A stretch of DNA of 64,000 nt from Cohnella candidum (GTDB taxonomy: Bacteria > Bacillota > Bacilli > Paenibacillales > Paenibacillaceae), in the NCBI RefSeq assembly GCF_003713065.1, contig NZ_CP033433.1, forward strand, positions 3,845,001 through 3,909,000. Reading direction: 5' to 3'. Position numbers and translations under genes: made by a program. Shown here piece after piece: positions 17,833 through 28,833 of the stretch (its first letter is position 1; each line of letters starts with the position of its first letter). The notes under the pieces were generated by a model. That model saw only the letters and a program-made list of their open reading frames with translations, searched no databases and was not told the origin of the DNA.

Positions 17833-18809
17833 TTCTTGGCGGCTAAATGAGCCGCGATTTTGCGGCCATGAAAACGTCCGCTTTCGATGAAAATTTCATT
17901 CGCGTCCCGTCCGGTCGATACGACGCCGGCCAAATACAGACCAGGCACGTTCGTCTCCATCGTTTCCGGATCATGCGTCGGCGGAATGTCGCCGTCCGGG
18001 GCGTGAACGCCCATTGCCCGCAGAAACCCGCGATCGGGGCGGAAACCCGTCAGTGCGAGCACGAAGTCGCAGCCCACGATCTCGCTGGAATCTCCCGACT
18101 GCACCGTCACTTCTTCCGGGCGAATGGCCGTCACGCGGGATTGAAGCCGCAGTTCAATACGACCCTTATTGACCAGCCCTTCAAACAAAGGACGAACCCA
18201 TGGTTTAATGTTCGCCGAAACGGATTCCCCGCGGTAGACGACCGTCACCTTCGCCCCTACTCGCTCCATCTCGAGCGCCGCATCGACCGCGGAGTTGCTG
18301 CCTCCGATAATGACGACGCGCGTACCCGCGTAAGGGTGAGCCTCCCGGAAAAAGTGCGTGACGTGAGGCAAATCCTCTCCGGGGATGCCAATACGGTTTG
18401 GATGATCGAAATAGCCGGTGGCCACGATGACCGCGCGCGCCCGCGTTTCCAGCGCTTCGCCGCCGCGGCGGACGGAGCGGACGACGAATTCTCCGGACGG
18501 CGTTTTCTCTACGGCGGTCACTTTCTCGTATCTTCGGATCCGCAGGTTCCGGCGCTCGGACACGGTCCGGTAATAGTGAAGTGCCTCCAACCGCGAAGGC
18601 TTGTCATGAGGAGTGATGAAAGGCACCCCGGCGATCTCCAGCAACGCGGGCGTGCTGAAGAACTGCATGTTGATCGGATAGCAGCTGATCGAGTGAACGA
18701 CGTTCTCCTTCTCGATGATCAGCGGGTCGAATCCTTTATCCTGAAGCTCCGCGGCCGCGGACAACCCGCAAGGCCCGGCGCCGATGATGATGACGTCTTC
18801 TGCTTTCAC
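17829..18809 (-). CDS. ypdA: YpdA-family bacillithiol disulfide reductase
   Basis: FAD/NAD(P)H flavoprotein of 326 residues. It starts VIIIGAGPCGLSAAAEL (FAD GxGxxG) and has a second dinucleotide site VVIIGGSNSAVDAALEM near residue 165. The STPALLEIAGVPFIT block after residue 50 is typical of YpdA. Family members reduce bacillithiol disulfide with NADPH and lack the thioredoxin-reductase CxxC, which is also absent here. Start is GTG 18809 with GGGAG ten bases upstream. It follows the XRE regulator gene with an 91-bp gap that contains TTGCTT and TAAAAT at 17-bp spacing, so it may have its own promoter. Confidence 0.9.
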   Translation of the reverse strand: MKAEDVIIIGAGPCGLSAAAELQDKGFDPLIIEKENVVHSISCYPINMQFFSTPALLEIAGVPFITPHDKPSRLEALHYYRTVSERRNLRIRRYEKVTAVEKTPSGEFVVRSVRRGGEALETRARAVIVATGYFDHPNRIGIPGEDLPHVTHFFREAHPYAGTRVVIIGGSNSAVDAALEMERVGAKVTVVYRGESVSANIKPWVRPLFEGLVNKGRIELRLQSRVTAIRPEEVTVQSGDSSEIVGCDFVLALTGFRPDRGFLRAMGVHAPDGDIPPTHDPETMETNVPGLYLAGVVSTGRDANEIFIESGRFHGRKIAAHLAAKN

Positions 18810-18900
18810 GTTTCTCGCGCTCCCAACCTGCTGTTTTTCTTATCCGTAAATTTTACTGCAACGCCATGGAGGAAGCAAAAACGAACGGAGAGCCGGTCCG

Positions 18901-19743
18901 CTATCTCGGGTCCATCTTTCTTCGGAGTTTATTTTCGGTAGACGAATCCGGAGCCGGCGTGTAGACGCTGCACCGCAAATCCGCGCTGCCCTGAACTTGC
19001 AGCGAGGTGAGATGGAAGAGCATTTTCCCCGCTTTGGCGTGCCGGAATTCGATCAGCACCTCCGGAGCGGATTTCACCTCGCTCTGCTCCCATAGGGAAG
19101 CAAAATCGGGATGCACTTCTTTCATCTCGTCCACGAAACGACCGTACCAAGGATCCTCCACGTATTGGCCGTAATAAGCGCGGAATATGGCCAGATACCC
19201 TCGGATGAAATGCTCCCAATTCACGGCCAACCTGCGAAGCTCATTCCGCGTAAACAAGAGCCTGATCATATTGCGGCTATCAAATGGAATCTGTTCGAAA
19301 TCCAGGAAAACATAGGAGGCCGCTTCGTTCCAACCGACAATGTTAAATCTCCTATCCGTGATCACCGTCGGACAATAGCGCAGCTCGTCCATGATTTTAC
19401 GAAGGGGTGGGCTGATCTCCGGGCGTTCTTCTTGCTGCTGCATGGCTGTGCCCAAACCCGACTCCAGCGCCAAGGCATGCAAGTATTTTCGTTCGTCGAC
19501 CGTCAGCCGCAACGCCGAAGCGATGCAGTCCAACACCTGAGCCGACATGCGAATGTCCCTCCCTTGCTCCAACCAGGTATACCATGTCGTGCTGACACCC
19601 GCCAACTGGGCGACCTCTTCCCTGCGGAGGCCTGGCGTCCTTCTGCGGCCGCCCGGGGCTAGACCGACGGACTCCGGCTGGATTTTGACTCGTTTTGCTT
19701 TTAAAAAAACGGACAACGCTTGAAGTCTCGCTTCCCTGTCCAT
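18901..19743 (-). CDS. XRE-family regulator with MmyB-like ligand domain
   Basis: DNA-binding regulator of 280 residues. The N-terminal helix-turn-helix has the typical RRTPGLRREEVAQLAGVSTTW then YTWLEQGRD, the hallmark of the MmyB subgroup. The C-terminal half has the ligand-domain features WNEAASYVFLDF and RNMIRLLF, with VEDPWYGRFVDEM. Start ATG 19743 has GAAGGGTG upstream; earlier in-frame codons lack one. It is divergent from the FabF-like gene, and MmyB-type domains are known to bind fatty acids, which suggests control of that gene (inference). Confidence 0.88.
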   Translation of the reverse strand: MDREARLQALSVFLKAKRVKIQPESVGLAPGGRRRTPGLRREEVAQLAGVSTTWYTWLEQGRDIRMSAQVLDCIASALRLTVDERKYLHALALESGLGTAMQQQEERPEISPPLRKIMDELRYCPTVITDRRFNIVGWNEAASYVFLDFEQIPFDSRNMIRLLFTRNELRRLAVNWEHFIRGYLAIFRAYYGQYVEDPWYGRFVDEMKEVHPDFASLWEQSEVKSAPEVLIEFRHAKAGKMLFHLTSLQVQGSADLRCSVYTPAPDSSTENKLRRKMDPR

Positions 19744-19772
19744 CTCTTCACCCTTCTCGTCTATTCTGATCG

Positions 19773-19789
19773 TGGTACTCTCTGTACTA
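19773..19789. promoter_or_regulatory. Candidate operator between regulator and FabF-like gene
   Basis: TGGTAC-N5-GTACTA forms an inverted repeat (five of six pairs) in the middle of the 125-bp divergent intergenic region. It is a plausible binding site for the XRE regulator. No convincing sigma-A promoter could be fixed for either gene. Confidence 0.35.
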
Positions 19790-19868
19790 TGATAAACGAT
19801 ATCTTGTAATAGGATAACCGGCATGGCAAGATATTTTCAGATTTTGACGGGAATGGGTGGGTGACGGC

Positions 19869-21107
19869 ATGGAACGCGTGGTGATTACGGGGATGGGCGT
19901 TGTCTCTCCTCTCGGAAACAGCGTGGAAAGCTATTGGAATCGGTTGATTCGGGGAGAATCCGGGATTTCGCGGATCGATAGGTTCGACGTTTCCCGGCAC
20001 AAGTCCCGAATTGCCGGCCTTGTCCGTGATTTCGACGGGGAGGCGTTATTCGGCCGGAAAGAGGCCCGGCGCATGGACCGCTTCTCCCAATTCGCTCTGG
20101 CGGCCGCCGAGCAGGCGATTGCGCAATCCGGACTAGAGTTCGAACGGGTGAATAGCGAACGGGTCGGCGTTTTCGTCGGCTCCGGCGTAGGCGGCTTGCA
20201 GACTTTAGTGGATCAGGACACCCTGTTGCACGAGCGGGGACCCGAGCGCGTGAGTCCCCTCTTGGTGCCCATGATGATTTCGAATATGGCGGCGGCCATG
20301 ATCAGCATCAAGTACGGCATAACAGGTCCGACGATGTCTCCGGTTACGGCTTGCTCCATCGGCAATACATCGATCGGAGAAGCGTTTCGGTCGATCCGCT
20401 GGGGCGTATTGGATGCGGTCGTTGCTGGTGGAGCCGAAGCAGCCGTCACGGAGCTTTCGCTCGCGAGCTTCGGCAACGCGACGGCTTTATCGAGCCGCAA
20501 CGACGAACCGGCTAAAGCCAGCCGACCGTTCGATGCAGGACGGGACGGGTTCGTCATGGCGGAAGGAGCGGGGATTCTCGTGTTGGAGTCGCTCTCTCAC
20601 GCCTTGCGTAGGAACGCGCCGATCTTCGCGGAAGTGATCGGTTACGGTGCCACCTCGGACGCTTACCATATGGTGGCCACTCATCCGGAGGGGACCGGAG
20701 CTTACAATGCGATGAAGCTGGCGATTCAAGAAGCCGGCATTCAACCCGCAGACGTATCGGTCATCAGCGCGCACGCGACGAGCACGGAGATCGGTGACAT
20801 TTCCGAAACTTTGGCCATTAAAAAGCTGTTCGGCGAAACAGCCGGCCGAATCCCGGTGACGGCGAACAAGTCCATGACCGGTCATTTGCTTGGCGCATCG
20901 AGCGCAGTGGAAGCGATCGGTTTGGCGCAATCCTTGCGACACGGCATCATTCCGCCAACCATCAATCTCGAGCAGCCTGATCCCGCGTGCGATTTGGACT
21001 ATGTCCCGGAACGGGCAAGGGAAGCCGAGTTGTCCATCGGGTTGTCCAATTCCTTCGGCTTTGGCGGCCATAACGCGGTTATCGCGCTTAAATCTTGGCG
21101 AGCATAA
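19869..21107 (+). CDS. fabF: Beta-ketoacyl-ACP synthase II-like enzyme
   Basis: Condensing enzyme of the thiolase fold, 412 residues, elongating acyl-ACP with malonyl-ACP. The catalytic triad is intact: C162 in TACSIGNTSIG, H302 in AHATSTEIGD and H339 in MTGHLLGASSAVE. The family's usual HGT motif is changed to HAT. It stands alone, with no acpP, fabG or fabD beside it. So it may be a second, regulated copy rather than the housekeeping fabF, and the symbol is given by homology only. The ATG at 19869 (MERVVITGMGVVSPLG) follows GGGTGGGTGACGGC; the GTG four codons upstream is less likely. Confidence 0.88.
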   Translation: MERVVITGMGVVSPLGNSVESYWNRLIRGESGISRIDRFDVSRHKSRIAGLVRDFDGEALFGRKEARRMDRFSQFALAAAEQAIAQSGLEFERVNSERVGVFVGSGVGGLQTLVDQDTLLHERGPERVSPLLVPMMISNMAAAMISIKYGITGPTMSPVTACSIGNTSIGEAFRSIRWGVLDAVVAGGAEAAVTELSLASFGNATALSSRNDEPAKASRPFDAGRDGFVMAEGAGILVLESLSHALRRNAPIFAEVIGYGATSDAYHMVATHPEGTGAYNAMKLAIQEAGIQPADVSVISAHATSTEIGDISETLAIKKLFGETAGRIPVTANKSMTGHLLGASSAVEAIGLAQSLRHGIIPPTINLEQPDPACDLDYVPERAREAELSIGLSNSFGFGGHNAVIALKSWRA

Positions 21108-21129
21108 GTCATGACTCCCTGATGAGAAA

Positions 21130-21173
21130 AAAAGCCCATCGTCTCCCTTGAACAGGGAAAGCGATGGGCTTTT
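21130..21173. terminator. Bidirectional terminator between fabF-like gene and atpC
   Basis: AAAAGCCCATCG (21130-21141) pairs with CGATGGGCTTTT (21162-21173), with an inner TCCCT/AGGGA stem. It ends the forward gene and the reverse atp operon. Confidence 0.9.
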
Positions 21174-21187
21174 CGTTATTGTTGGCC

Positions 21188-21589
21188 TTATTCGCCGCCG
21201 GCGGCGGAGATCCGGCTCAGCGCACGCTGCAGAGCGAGCTCCGCGCGTTTGTGATCCAGCTCGGTCGACCTGTCGGTCAGACGACGCTCGGCGCGTTCCT
21301 TGGCTTGTTGGGCACGGACGACGTCAATGTCATGGCCCAGCTCGGCCGCTTCCGCCAGAATCACGACTTTGTCCTTGCGGACTTCCATGAAACCGCCATG
21401 AACGGCCAAGTACTCATCTTTGCCGTCGATTTTGGCTTTCACGGGCGCGATCTTGAGCGGGGTGACGAGCGGAACGTGGTTCGGCAAAATACCGAGCTCG
21501 CCGCCGACGCCTTTGACAACGACCATGTTGACGTCTTTCTCGTACACCTTGCGTTCAGGCGTGACGATTTCGAGTCGTAGGGTGCTCAT
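21188..21589 (-). CDS. atpC: ATP synthase epsilon subunit
   Basis: Central-stalk subunit of the F1 sector, 133 residues. The N-terminal beta-sandwich has [35 protein letters not shown] and HGGFMEV, then a C-terminal helical hairpin rich in Arg/Ala/Glu. Last gene of the operon, 27 bp after atpD, and followed by a terminator. ATG 21589 has GGGAGGA upstream. Confidence 0.97.
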   Translation of the reverse strand: MSTLRLEIVTPERKVYEKDVNMVVVKGVGGELGILPNHVPLVTPLKIAPVKAKIDGKDEYLAVHGGFMEVRKDKVVILAEAAELGHDIDVVRAQQAKERAERRLTDRSTELDHKRAELALQRALSRISAAGGE

Positions 21590-21616
21590 TTCGATTCCTC
21601 CCTGGCCGTCGGCGGA

Positions 21617-23134
<1,518 letters not shown>

Positions 23135-24007
23135 TTATGCTTGCGCATTCGCGCCGCCGACAATTTCCGCAATTTCCTGGGTAATTGCCGCTTGGCGCGC
23201 GCGGTTGTAGGTCAGCGTGAGCTGCTGAATCATTTTCGTGGCGTTTTTCGTCGCATTGCCCATCGCCGTCATCCGCGCACCGTGTTCGCTTGCCTTGTTG
23301 TCCAGCAGCGCGCTGTACACCAAGGTTTCCGCGTACTTCGGAAGCAGAACTTGGAGAACTTCCTCCGCGGACGGCTCGTATTCGTAGTCCGCCTTCGCGC
23401 CATTGCCGGCGCCGTTAAGCTCGCTCGCGTCAAGCGGAAGCAGCTTTTGCAGCGTCGGGATTTGCGTAATGGCGTTGCGGAACTCGTTATAAACCAGGAC
23501 CAATTCGTCGTAGGTTCCGTTCTCGAATCCCTGGACGGCGGCTGCCGCGATCGGTTTCACGTCCGCGAACGTCGGGGAATCGCTCATTCCGGTCACTTCT
23601 TCCACGATCGGAATGTCCCGTCTCTTCAGGAAGTCGCGGCCTTTGCGCCCGATGACGAACACGGCGTACTGATCCTTCGAGCTGTGCCTTTCGCGAATCG
23701 AGATCAGAAGCTTGCGGAGCAAGTTGGTGTTCAAGCCGCCCGCCAGACCGCGGTCGGAAGTGATCACCAGGTAAGCCGTCCGCTTCACCTCGCGATTCTG
23801 GAGCATGGGATGCTTTACGCCGCTGGAGCCGGACGCGATGCTGAACACCACCTCGCGGAGCTTGTCGGCGTAAGGCCGGGAAGCGAGCGCCGCGTTCTGC
23901 GCGCGTTTGAGCTTCGCCGCCGAAACCATCTCCATCGCTTTGGTGATCTGCTTCATGTTCTGCTTGCTCTTGATCGAGCGTTTGATTTCGCGCATGCCTT
24001 TAGCCAA
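23135..24007 (-). CDS. atpG: ATP synthase gamma subunit
   Basis: Rotor shaft of F1, 290 residues, with long N- and C-terminal coiled-coil helices: MREIKRSIKSKQNMKQITKA at the start and NATKMIQQLTLTYNRARQAA with EIAEIVGGANA at the end. ITSDRGLAGGLN is the conserved middle motif. Translation starts at TTG 24007 with AGGTGG eight bases upstream; no ATG lies at the right place. Confidence 0.97.
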   Translation of the reverse strand: MAKGMREIKRSIKSKQNMKQITKAMEMVSAAKLKRAQNAALASRPYADKLREVVFSIASGSSGVKHPMLQNREVKRTAYLVITSDRGLAGGLNTNLLRKLLISIRERHSSKDQYAVFVIGRKGRDFLKRRDIPIVEEVTGMSDSPTFADVKPIAAAAVQGFENGTYDELVLVYNEFRNAITQIPTLQKLLPLDASELNGAGNGAKADYEYEPSAEEVLQVLLPKYAETLVYSALLDNKASEHGARMTAMGNATKNATKMIQQLTLTYNRARQAAITQEIAEIVGGANAQA

Positions 24008-24072
24008 TCCAATTCACCACCTTATTGCCGGGACGTGCCGCTAGGAACGGTCCCGGCCGCCTGTATCGCGTC

Positions 24073-25593
<1,521 letters not shown>

Positions 25594-25660
25594 TCACCCC
25601 TGTTTCTACGACGCAACCGCGTACCGGCGGCCACGCCGCGGCCGGTTGCCCGTTCATATA

Positions 25661-26206
25661 TTACACGGACGCTTGCAATTGCTTGGAAAGCCGATCCAGC
25701 TTGCCGCGAAGGCTTCCGTCGTACAAGGTATCCCCGATGCGGACGGTGAGCCCGCCGAGCAGCGCTGCATCGACGACGTTTTCTACGCGCACGGTTTTAC
25801 CGATCAGCGATCCGAATTGGGTCGCCAATTTGGTTTTCTCATCCTCGGTCAGCGGTTTAGCGGAAGTGACCACCGCATCCGCGCGCCCGAGCACGCTGCC
25901 CGACACGAGACGGTACGCGTCCAGCAAGGACGCAAGCTCGCCGTGACGGCCGCGTTCGATCAGCAGGCTGATCGTATTGAGAACGATCGCGGACGCCTTG
26001 TCGCCGAATGCGGCTTGAAGCGCCTTGATCTTGTCAGCCGTCGTGATGCCCGGAGCAGCCAGGAACGCGCGGATTTCGGCGTCTTTCTGCGTGGCTTCGA
26101 CCACGGCTTGCAATTGGATTTCGGTTTCCGCCACAAGCCCTTGTTCCCGGGCCAGCTCGAACAGCGCCTTGGCATAGCGCCGCGCTACGACTGTCCCCCG
26201 GCTCAT
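25661..26206 (-). CDS. atpH: ATP synthase delta subunit
   Basis: Peripheral-stalk subunit connecting b to the F1 crown, 181 residues. N-terminal VARRYAKALFELAREQG and the C-terminal LLGGLTVRIGDTLYDGSLRGKL are typical of AtpH. Its ATG overlaps the atpF stop by four bases. Confidence 0.96.
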   Translation of the reverse strand: MSRGTVVARRYAKALFELAREQGLVAETEIQLQAVVEATQKDAEIRAFLAAPGITTADKIKALQAAFGDKASAIVLNTISLLIERGRHGELASLLDAYRLVSGSVLGRADAVVTSAKPLTEDEKTKLATQFGSLIGKTVRVENVVDAALLGGLTVRIGDTLYDGSLRGKLDRLSKQLQASV

Positions 26207-26688
26207 GACTTATTCCCTACCTCTTGAAGGTATTGTTCGACCAACTGTTGCTGCGTTTGCTCATCGACTTGCTTCTCGATGATCTTGGACGCGATCAGGA
26301 CGGACAAGCCGCTGACTTGCGCTCTAAGAGCGGCAACCGCTTTGTTCTTCTCGCTCTCGATGTCGCGGAGAGCCTCTTCTTTCAAACGGCCGGCTTCGTT
26401 GCGGGCGGCCGCGAGAATGTCGTCCGCTTGCTTGGAGCCCGTCGACTTCGCTTGCTCGATGATGTCGTAAGCTTCCTTGCGAGCTTGTTGAAGGGCTTGT
26501 TTCTGCTCTTCGATATATTGGTTCGCTTCGTCACGGTTTTTCTGAGCGCTTTCCATCTGCTCCAACACCATTTGGCGGCGCTTCTCCATGACTCCGAACA
26601 ACGGTTTGAATGCAAAACGCTGCAGAAGGAAGAACAGGACAGCGAATGCGATCAACTGAATCAGGAAATTTTCCCATAAGAAACTCAA
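26203..26688 (-). CDS. atpF: ATP synthase b subunit
   Basis: Peripheral-stalk subunit, 161 residues: one N-terminal membrane helix (FLIQLIAFAVLFFLLQRF) followed by a long charged coiled-coil helix (from about residue 35 to 150), as in AtpF. There is no ATG in front of the membrane helix; the TTG at 26688 has AAAGGAG ten bases upstream and is the start. It is the third atp gene with a TTG start besides atpA and atpG. Confidence 0.95.
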   Translation of the reverse strand: MSFLWENFLIQLIAFAVLFFLLQRFAFKPLFGVMEKRRQMVLEQMESAQKNRDEANQYIEEQKQALQQARKEAYDIIEQAKSTGSKQADDILAAARNEAGRLKEEALRDIESEKNKAVAALRAQVSGLSVLIASKIIEKQVDEQTQQQLVEQYLQEVGNKS

Positions 26689-26791
26689 CGGACCTTCACT
26701 CCTTTCACACGGCTAATCTCATCTTGCGTGCGTTAATGGCAAAAGGAAGGCGAGGAGGCTCCAGGCACTCCGCGCCTTGCGGTTCGATAGA

Positions 26792-27046
<255 letters not shown>

Positions 27047-27814
27047 TTAATGATCCTCTTCATGGACAATGGATTGCGAGATGTAAACCATCGTCAGCAT
27101 GGTGAATACGAAAGCCTGAATGCAGCCTACGAAAATACTGAATCCTTGCCATACGATCATGGCCGGAATGCCGATCGCGCCCATCCCGAGAATAACGCCG
27201 ATCATGACTTCGCCGGCAAAAATGTTGCCGAAAAGACGCAAGCCGAGCGTCAGGGGCTTGGACACGATTTCGATCAGGTGGATCGGAAGGAAAACGATGT
27301 TCGGGTTGTGCGTGTAATGCTTGAGATAGTGCTTCGTGTTGTGGCGCAAGCCTTGGATGTGCGACAGGACGATGACGATCAGAGCGAGAGCCATGGTCAT
27401 CGAGGCGTCGGCCGTCGGAGACTTCCACCAATTGAAGGCCAGGTGTTCAGGCTGCCCTTCCACGTACAGTTGCTGCCCGAGGAAGGTCGCATGACCGGCG
27501 TCGTGCGCTTCCGTTACGATGCCGAACGGAAGGCCGAGCATGTTGGACACGAAAATGTACAGGATCAGCGTCAAGCCCAGAGCCAAGTAAGGTTTGCCTT
27601 TCTTGAAGTCCATCGCTTGCCCGATGATTCCTTGCACGAATTCGACGACCCACTCCAGGAAGTTCTGGAGTTTGCCCGGATTCTCGACCGACGCGTTCCG
27701 CACGGCCAAGCGGCACAACACGAATACGATAAGGCTCGACAGGACGATCATGAAAAGGGCGGCCAAGTCCAATCTGAATCCGCCGATCTTGAGCAAAGGC
27801 GCTAAATGTTCCAT
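27047..27814 (-). CDS. atpB: ATP synthase a subunit
   Basis: Stator channel subunit for proton passage, 255 residues with about six membrane helices. The essential arginine is in KPLTLGLRLFGNIFAGEV, and the last helix has GCIQAFVFTMLTMVYIS. ATG 27814 lies one base after the atpI stop (TAAGATG), so it is coupled; an in-frame ATG eight codons upstream is rejected because it overlaps atpI. Confidence 0.97.
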   Translation of the reverse strand: MEHLAPLLKIGGFRLDLAALFMIVLSSLIVFVLCRLAVRNASVENPGKLQNFLEWVVEFVQGIIGQAMDFKKGKPYLALGLTLILYIFVSNMLGLPFGIVTEAHDAGHATFLGQQLYVEGQPEHLAFNWWKSPTADASMTMALALIVIVLSHIQGLRHNTKHYLKHYTHNPNIVFLPIHLIEIVSKPLTLGLRLFGNIFAGEVMIGVILGMGAIGIPAMIVWQGFSIFVGCIQAFVFTMLTMVYISQSIVHEEDH

Positions 27815-27815
27815 C

Positions 27816-28229
27816 TTATTGCTTCTCACCCCTTTCATCGGAGGAGTGACCGCCGGATTGGCGGCTTATGGCGAATAATCCCAATAACAGTGTGACCAAC
27901 GGCCCCGCTAATAAACCGACCGCCGTCGCCGGGAGATTGAACTCCAGGTAGCGGACGGAAATCACCGCGGCCAACACGCCGATTGCAGCGCGGGACACGA
28001 AGCCGAACGTTCCGAAACGGCCGCGTCGTCCGGTCGCGGCTTTCGCCGCGATGGCCTGCACCTTCCATGCCAGATGCAGGGACATGAGATAGCCCCCCGC
28101 CACTCCCATCAAGAAACCTCCGAAAACCGGCTTCCAATCGGGCCGGAATACCATGCCCAAGAAACCTACGGACAAAAAAAAGAACGTCAAACGCGTATTC
28201 CTTCGCATCAAAACGGGCAAGTCGTTCAT
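27816..28229 (-). CDS. atpI: ATP synthase I-like protein
   Basis: Small membrane protein of 137 residues with four hydrophobic helices, in the usual first position of atp operons. Family members help assemble the c-ring. A charged loop (about residues 58-72) and a hydrophilic tail (SRQSGGHSSDERGEKQ) are visible. It shares one base with atpZ (TAATG) and is one base from atpB. Confidence 0.88.
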   Translation of the reverse strand: MNDLPVLMRRNTRLTFFFLSVGFLGMVFRPDWKPVFGGFLMGVAGGYLMSLHLAWKVQAIAAKAATGRRGRFGTFGFVSRAAIGVLAAVISVRYLEFNLPATAVGLLAGPLVTLLLGLFAISRQSGGHSSDERGEKQ

Positions 28230-28477
28230 TACGTCCTCCGTTCCCCCGAAAACTTGCGGATTAGCGCGACGGCGGAACCGATGCCGGCCACGAGCCCGAC
28301 GATGACGCCCGTCAGGTATCCGAAATCGGTACCGTTCCGTTCGTCATACACCGTCCCCAGCCACCAACCGAGTCCGACGCATACCGCAAGCTCCACTCCG
28401 AGCCCCATAACCAGTCCCGCGGTTTTCCACGGGTTGATGTCCTGAGGCGGCTTGTTCCGCTGAGGGGAGTCCGTCAT
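28229..28477 (-). CDS. atpZ: AtpZ/AtpI-family membrane protein
   Basis: 82 residues, two membrane helices separated by a short acidic loop (YDERNGTDFG). This matches the AtpZ group (PF09527), which with AtpI can move Mg2+/Ca2+ in alkaliphiles (family knowledge). First gene of the operon; the leader of about 75 nt follows a strong promoter. Confidence 0.85.
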   Translation of the reverse strand: MTDSPQRNKPPQDINPWKTAGLVMGLGVELAVCVGLGWWLGTVYDERNGTDFGYLTGVIVGLVAGIGSAVALIRKFSGERRT

Positions 28478-28556
28478 TTCTACTCGCTCCTTCGATGCCC
28501 ACGGAAGTCGAAAAAGCCCGGAAAGTAAGCCTTTTCTCCCCCATGTTCCACGTTTT

Positions 28557-28586
28557 ATTGTATCTTTCGGTTACGACGTTTGTCAA
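28557..28586 (-). promoter_or_regulatory. Sigma-A promoter of the atp operon
   Basis: Perfect -35 TTGACA (28586-28581), 18-bp spacer, -10 TACAAT (28562-28557). The start would be near 28550. Confidence 0.85.
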
Positions 28587-28663
28587 TGAAACGAAATTCA
28601 AAAATTGTGTGAACGGACAAGCCCGGAAACCCTGATAAATCAAGACTTTTCGGGTTTTCGAAC

Positions 28664-28682
28664 CATACAGTTCGACTGTATG
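28664..28682. repeat. Perfect inverted repeat CATACAGT-TCG-ACTGTATG
   Basis: An 8-3-8 palindrome in the 356-bp gap between the atp promoter and mnaA. No gene, T-run or known consensus explains it; a protein-binding site is possible. Apart from this site, the atp promoter and the hairpin at 28777, I see nothing else in this gap. Confidence 0.6.
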
Positions 28683-28776
28683 CTGTATGCCGGTTTGCGG
28701 GATGGTAGAAAGACTTTGGAAGCCTTTTCCTCGGCAAACGTCCCGCAGCACGTCGAAAAGTCGGCGGATACACGAC

Positions 28777-28814
28777 GGGAACCCTCCTCCTCCGCTCCGG
28801 AGGAAAGGGTTCCC
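28777..28814 (-). terminator. Strong hairpin after mnaA, without clear T-run
   Basis: GGGAACCCT (28777-28785) pairs with AGGGTTCCC (28806-28814), with inner CCTCC/GGAGG. It lies 20 bp after the mnaA stop on its transcript. The lack of a T-run makes an intrinsic terminator uncertain. Confidence 0.45.
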
Positions 28815-28833
28815 GACTATGAGGGCCGACGAT

